In this document: positions 60,563 through 64,000 of the stretch, one piece after another
Layout of the letters: the number at the start of each line of letters is the position of its first letter
Numbering within the stretch: the first letter of the stretch is position 1
Origin: an uncultured Mycoplasmatota bacterium
GTDB lineage: Bacteria; Bacillota_I; Bacilli_A; RF39; UBA660
Length of the DNA stretch: 64,000 nucleotides
Reading direction: 5' to 3'
NCBI GenBank assembly: GCA_947302655.1
Contig: CAMYVW010000002.1
Coordinates: 1 to 64,000 of the forward strand
The notes under the pieces: model-generated
Databases searched by the model: none
What the model was told of the DNA's origin: nothing
The model's input: only the letters and a program-made list of their open reading frames with translations
Position numbers and translations under genes: made by a program

Positions 60563-60609
60563 AAAATATTAATGATGTGTTATGAAGAAGTCATTAATAT
60601 TTTTTTTAA
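60563..60609 (+). terminator. Strong terminator-like hairpin overlapping annotated start of 60582 ORF
   Basis: AAAATATTAATGA-tgtgttATGaagaag-TCATTAATATTTTttttt: 13-bp perfect stem plus T-tract. Confidence 0.75.
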
Positions 60610-60908
60610 TTTTTATTATAGCTTTATTTTTTGATGGCTTTAAAGTTAAATCAAAAACTGATTTAAGTTTTAAAAGTTATAATTATTTATCAACATATAA
60701 TTTTAAAGATTTAATTAGTAAGAAAACTCTAAGTAATATAAAAAAAATATGTACAGATGATATCTGTACATATAATTTGAATTATAGTTATTATTTTTTA
60801 ATAAAAAAGCATATTAATAATATATTAAGAAGGATATCTGATGATGAAATTAAAGAGACGATTATTTTAAAAGGCGTTAAGATTAATAGAATTTATTTTA
60901 AATATTAG
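60582..60908 (+). CDS. Possible small secreted protein
   Basis: ORF with signal-peptide-like start; start lies in a terminator loop, so status uncertain. Confidence 0.35.
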   Translation: MKKSLIFFLIFIIALFFDGFKVKSKTDLSFKSYNYLSTYNFKDLISKKTLSNIKKICTDDICTYNLNYSYYFLIKKHINNILRRISDDEIKETIILKGVKINRIYFKY

Positions 60909-61815
60909 ATCTAATTCCTTGATAATAATCTCTTTTTTTCATTTCTTTATCAATGTCATTTAGTAATACAAATTTTTTTATAAGCCAGTTAGGAGTTATT
61001 AAATCTTTTGGTACTGGATCTCCAGTTATTCTTTCAATAACGATTTCTGGTTTTAAGTAAGTTAATTGTTCACAAACTATGTCGATATATTCTTCTTTTG
61101 TTAAAACCTTAAAAGGCTTCTTTTCATATATTTCTCCAAGTTTTGTATTTTTTAATACATGAAGCATGTGGATTTTAATTGCATCAACATTAAGTTTATT
61201 TAAAAACTTTGCTGTTTCAATCATCATTTCTTTAGTTTCTCCAGGAAGTCCATTTATGATGTGAGCTACTACAAATATATTTCTTTCTTTTAATTTTTTT
61301 ACCATATTGGTAAATGAAGCAACATCATGACCTCGATTAATATATTTTAATGTATTATCATGGCAAGATTGAAGACCAAGTTCTACCATAAGAAAAGTTC
61401 TTTTATTTATATCTTCAAGGTAATCAAGCACCTCATTACTGATTGAATCAGGTCTTGTTGCAATAGCAAATCCGACAACATTCTTTTCGTTTATTAAAGG
61501 TTCATATATCTTTTTTAAGTTTTCAACACTGTCCATTGTATTGGTATTAGCTTGAAGATATGGTATATATAATCCTTCAGGCCATTTTTTATGCATTATT
61601 ATTTTTTCTTCTTCAAATTGTTCTAATACACTTTTATTGTTATTAGTTATATTTGATTTACTTCCTTCACTACAAAAAATACATCCACCAGTTTTTTTGT
61701 TGGGACATGAAAAGTTAGCATCTAGCGCTATTTTAAATACTTTTGTATTAAACTTATTTTTTAAGAAATAATTAAATGTATGATATCTTTTATTATCTAA
61801 AGTGTATTTAAACAT
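60898..61815 (-). CDS. TIGR01212-like radical SAM protein
   Basis: 'KIALDANFSCPNKKTGGCIFCSEG', 'RPDSISNEVLDYLEDI', 'MVELGLQSCHDNTLKYINRGHD'; better start at internal Met (MFKYTLDNKRYHTFNYFLK). Confidence 0.9.
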   Translation of the reverse strand: MFKYTLDNKRYHTFNYFLKNKFNTKVFKIALDANFSCPNKKTGGCIFCSEGSKSNITNNNKSVLEQFEEEKIIMHKKWPEGLYIPYLQANTNTMDSVENLKKIYEPLINEKNVVGFAIATRPDSISNEVLDYLEDINKRTFLMVELGLQSCHDNTLKYINRGHDVASFTNMVKKLKERNIFVVAHIINGLPGETKEMMIETAKFLNKLNVDAIKIHMLHVLKNTKLGEIYEKKPFKVLTKEEYIDIVCEQLTYLKPEIVIERITGDPVPKDLITPNWLIKKFVLLNDIDKEMKKRDYYQGIRSNI

Positions 61816-61910
61816 ATGCCTTACCTCAAGAAGAATTATACCAATAAATAATTGTTTTGTTAAATAATATATGTTAAAATTATTTAATAATAGGAAGGGT
61901 GTTGATACAT

Positions 61911-64000
61911 ATGGCTGGTAATATTTCACAAAGTAATTCCGGTGCTATATTTAAAGGTCAAAAGTATCGCATCACTATATTAACTGAAAGATTAATAAGA
62001 CTTGAATATAATCCTAAAGGTATATTTTTAGATGAAAAAAGTGAATTTGCTATAAATAGAAATTTTTCATTACCTCAATTTAAAGTTCAACAAGATCAAC
62101 AATTTTTACAAATTTCAACTAGTTACTTTGTTTTAACATATAGAAAAGAAGCTCCTTTTCAAGGTGCTAAATTTGCTCCTGATTCAAATCTAAAGGTTAC
62201 TCTTGTTAACACTGATAAGTGTTGGTATTTTAATCATCCTGAAGCGAGAAATTTTGGAGGAAGTGCTATTTCTTTAGATGCTAACGGAGTTAATACTAAA
62301 TTAAGTAGAGGTTTATATTCAACAGATGGTTTTGCATCTATTGATGATTCTGATTCTCTTATTTTTGATGAAGATAATTATCTTAAAAAGAATGAAAATC
62401 CACATACTGATATATATTTATTTATGTACAGAAGAGATTTTGGTTTATGTTTAAAAGACTATTTTGAACTTACTGGTAAACCAGCACTAATTCCTAGATA
62501 TGCTCTTGGTATATGGTGGAATCGTGAAAAAATATATAATGATCACGATATAAAAAGAATTATTTTAACTTTTAATAAGTATAAAATTCCACTTTCTGTT
62601 GTACTTCTTACTGATTTTTGGCATATAAAAGATGCTAGAAATCTAGATAAGTATAAGACAGGATTTACATTTAACCCTGGATTATTTCCTGATCCATTTG
62701 ATTTTACAAATTATCTTCATGATAGAGGAGTAAGAATTGGAGTATCACTAGATCCATATGAAGGAATATATCCACATGAATTTTTATATAAAGATGTTAA
62801 AAATGAACTGGGTATTGAAGATGAGAAAAATAAAGTTATTCCATTTAATGTATTTGATAAAAATTTAGTAAAAGTATATTTTACAAAACTAATATCTAAA
62901 TTAACTAATGATGGAGTGGATTTTTTCTGGATAGATTATAAAAAAGATTTAACTACATTAAAAGCACTAAATTATTATCATTATTCAAACTTATTTACAA
63001 AGTCAAATAATAGACCTTTAATTTTATCAAGAAATACTATGAAAGCTGCTCATAGGTATCCTGTTCATTATTCCGGTGAAACAATTGTTTCATGGGATAC
63101 ACTAAATTATTTACCAAGCTTTAATGCTAGTGCAAGTAATATAGGACTTTCTTGGTGGAGTCATGATGTTGGCGGATTTAAAGAAGGTATAGAAGATAGT
63201 GAACTATACATGAGATATGTTCAGTTCGCATGTTTTTCTCCTATATTTAGATTTGCTGCTAAAAGAGGTCCATATTATAAAAGAGAACCATGGCTTTGGG
63301 ATGTAAAGACATTTAATATTGTTAAAGATTATTGTTCTTTAAGACAAAGGCTTATTCCATATTTATATGCTGAAGGTTATAAATATTCATCAACTGGTCT
63401 TCCTTTAATTCAACCACTATATTATACATATCCAGAAATATATGATGAACCTTTATATAAAAATGAATATTATTTTGGAACCGAACTTTTTGTTGCTCCA
63501 ATTACACGAAAAAAAGATGAAATCATGAACCGTGTTGTTCAAAGAATATATTTACCAAAAGGTATTTGGTATGATTTTGGAACCGGAAAGAAATTCCCTG
63601 GTAATAAAAGATATATAGCTTTTTATAAAGATGAGGATTACCCAGTATTTGCAAAAGCAGGGTCAATTATTCCGCTTGCTTTCTTTGATAAAAATATAAA
63701 TGTATCTAATATTCCATCAAAGATGGAAATACATATTTTTCCAGGAGAAAGTAATACATATAAACTTTATGAAGATGATGGTGTAACTAAACTTTATGAA
63801 AAAGGTTATTATACAGTTACAACTATAGATTATAATTACATGCAAAATAACTATACTGTAATTATAAGACCTACTGAAGGTAAAAATGGTATTTTACCTG
63901 AAACAAGAGATTATCTAATAAGATTTAGAAATACAAGAACAGCTGATGATGTTGTTGTATATCTTGATAATAAAGTAGCTGATTTTAAATATGAAACTTA
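61911..64000 (+). CDS. Glycoside hydrolase family 31 (alpha-glucosidase-like), truncated by window end
   Basis: Open frame from ATG 61911 with 'SRGLYSTDGFASIDDSDSL', 'IPRYALGIWWNREKIYND', 'VDFFWIDYKKD', 'LSWWSHDVGGFKEG'; absent from ORF track because there is no stop in the window. Confidence 0.92.
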   Translation, partial: MAGNISQSNSGAIFKGQKYRITILTERLIRLEYNPKGIFLDEKSEFAINRNFSLPQFKVQQDQQFLQISTSYFVLTYRKEAPFQGAKFAPDSNLKVTLVNTDKCWYFNHPEARNFGGSAISLDANGVNTKLSRGLYSTDGFASIDDSDSLIFDEDNYLKKNENPHTDIYLFMYRRDFGLCLKDYFELTGKPALIPRYALGIWWNREKIYNDHDIKRIILTFNKYKIPLSVVLLTDFWHIKDARNLDKYKTGFTFNPGLFPDPFDFTNYLHDRGVRIGVSLDPYEGIYPHEFLYKDVKNELGIEDEKNKVIPFNVFDKNLVKVYFTKLISKLTNDGVDFFWIDYKKDLTTLKALNYYHYSNLFTKSNNRPLILSRNTMKAAHRYPVHYSGETIVSWDTLNYLPSFNASASNIGLSWWSHDVGGFKEGIEDSELYMRYVQFACFSPIFRFAAKRGPYYKREPWLWDVKTFNIVKDYCSLRQRLIPYLYAEGYKYSSTGLPLIQPLYYTYPEIYDEPLYKNEYYFGTELFVAPITRKKDEIMNRVVQRIYLPKGIWYDFGTGKKFPGNKRYIAFYKDEDYPVFAKAGSIIPLAFFDKNINVSNIPSKMEIHIFPGESNTYKLYEDDGVTKLYEKGYYTVTTIDYNYMQNNYTVIIRPTEGKNGILPETRDYLIRFRNTRTADDVVVYLDNKVADFKYET

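Overview
Low-GC Firmicutes-type chromosomal window (standard code; TAA, TAG and TGA all act as stops). It opens with the 3' end of a 23S rRNA and a 5S rRNA. A housekeeping block follows: tsaE/tsaB/rimI/tsaD, two tRNA-Gly genes, a cell-envelope block (LtaS-like, LCP, dockerin-bearing glucosaminidase, TagO-like), pyruvate:ferredoxin oxidoreductase, thymidine kinase, and an anaerobic RNR cluster with thioredoxin reductase. From about 39 to 61 kb, mostly + strand genes make up an accessory-looking region rich in hypothetical proteins. The window ends inside a GH31 glycosidase that the ORF track missed because it runs off the edge. The strongest finding is a complete-looking retron at 47216-49009: a structured msr/msd-like ncRNA bounded by a1/a2 inverted repeats, directly upstream of a retron-type reverse transcriptase fused to a C-terminal trypsin-like protease domain. 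Other findings are a MazG-like + GIY-YIG/DUF2075 pair, an NrdD-glutaredoxin fusion beside TrxB plus a degenerate NrdD-like paralogue, a dockerin protein next to a membrane-anchored beta-sandwich protein, three candidate sRNA genes (two with near-consensus promoters), a CIRCE-controlled hsp20, an SD-sequestering hairpin, and a likely frameshifted surface protein. All calls are by eye; no database searches were run.
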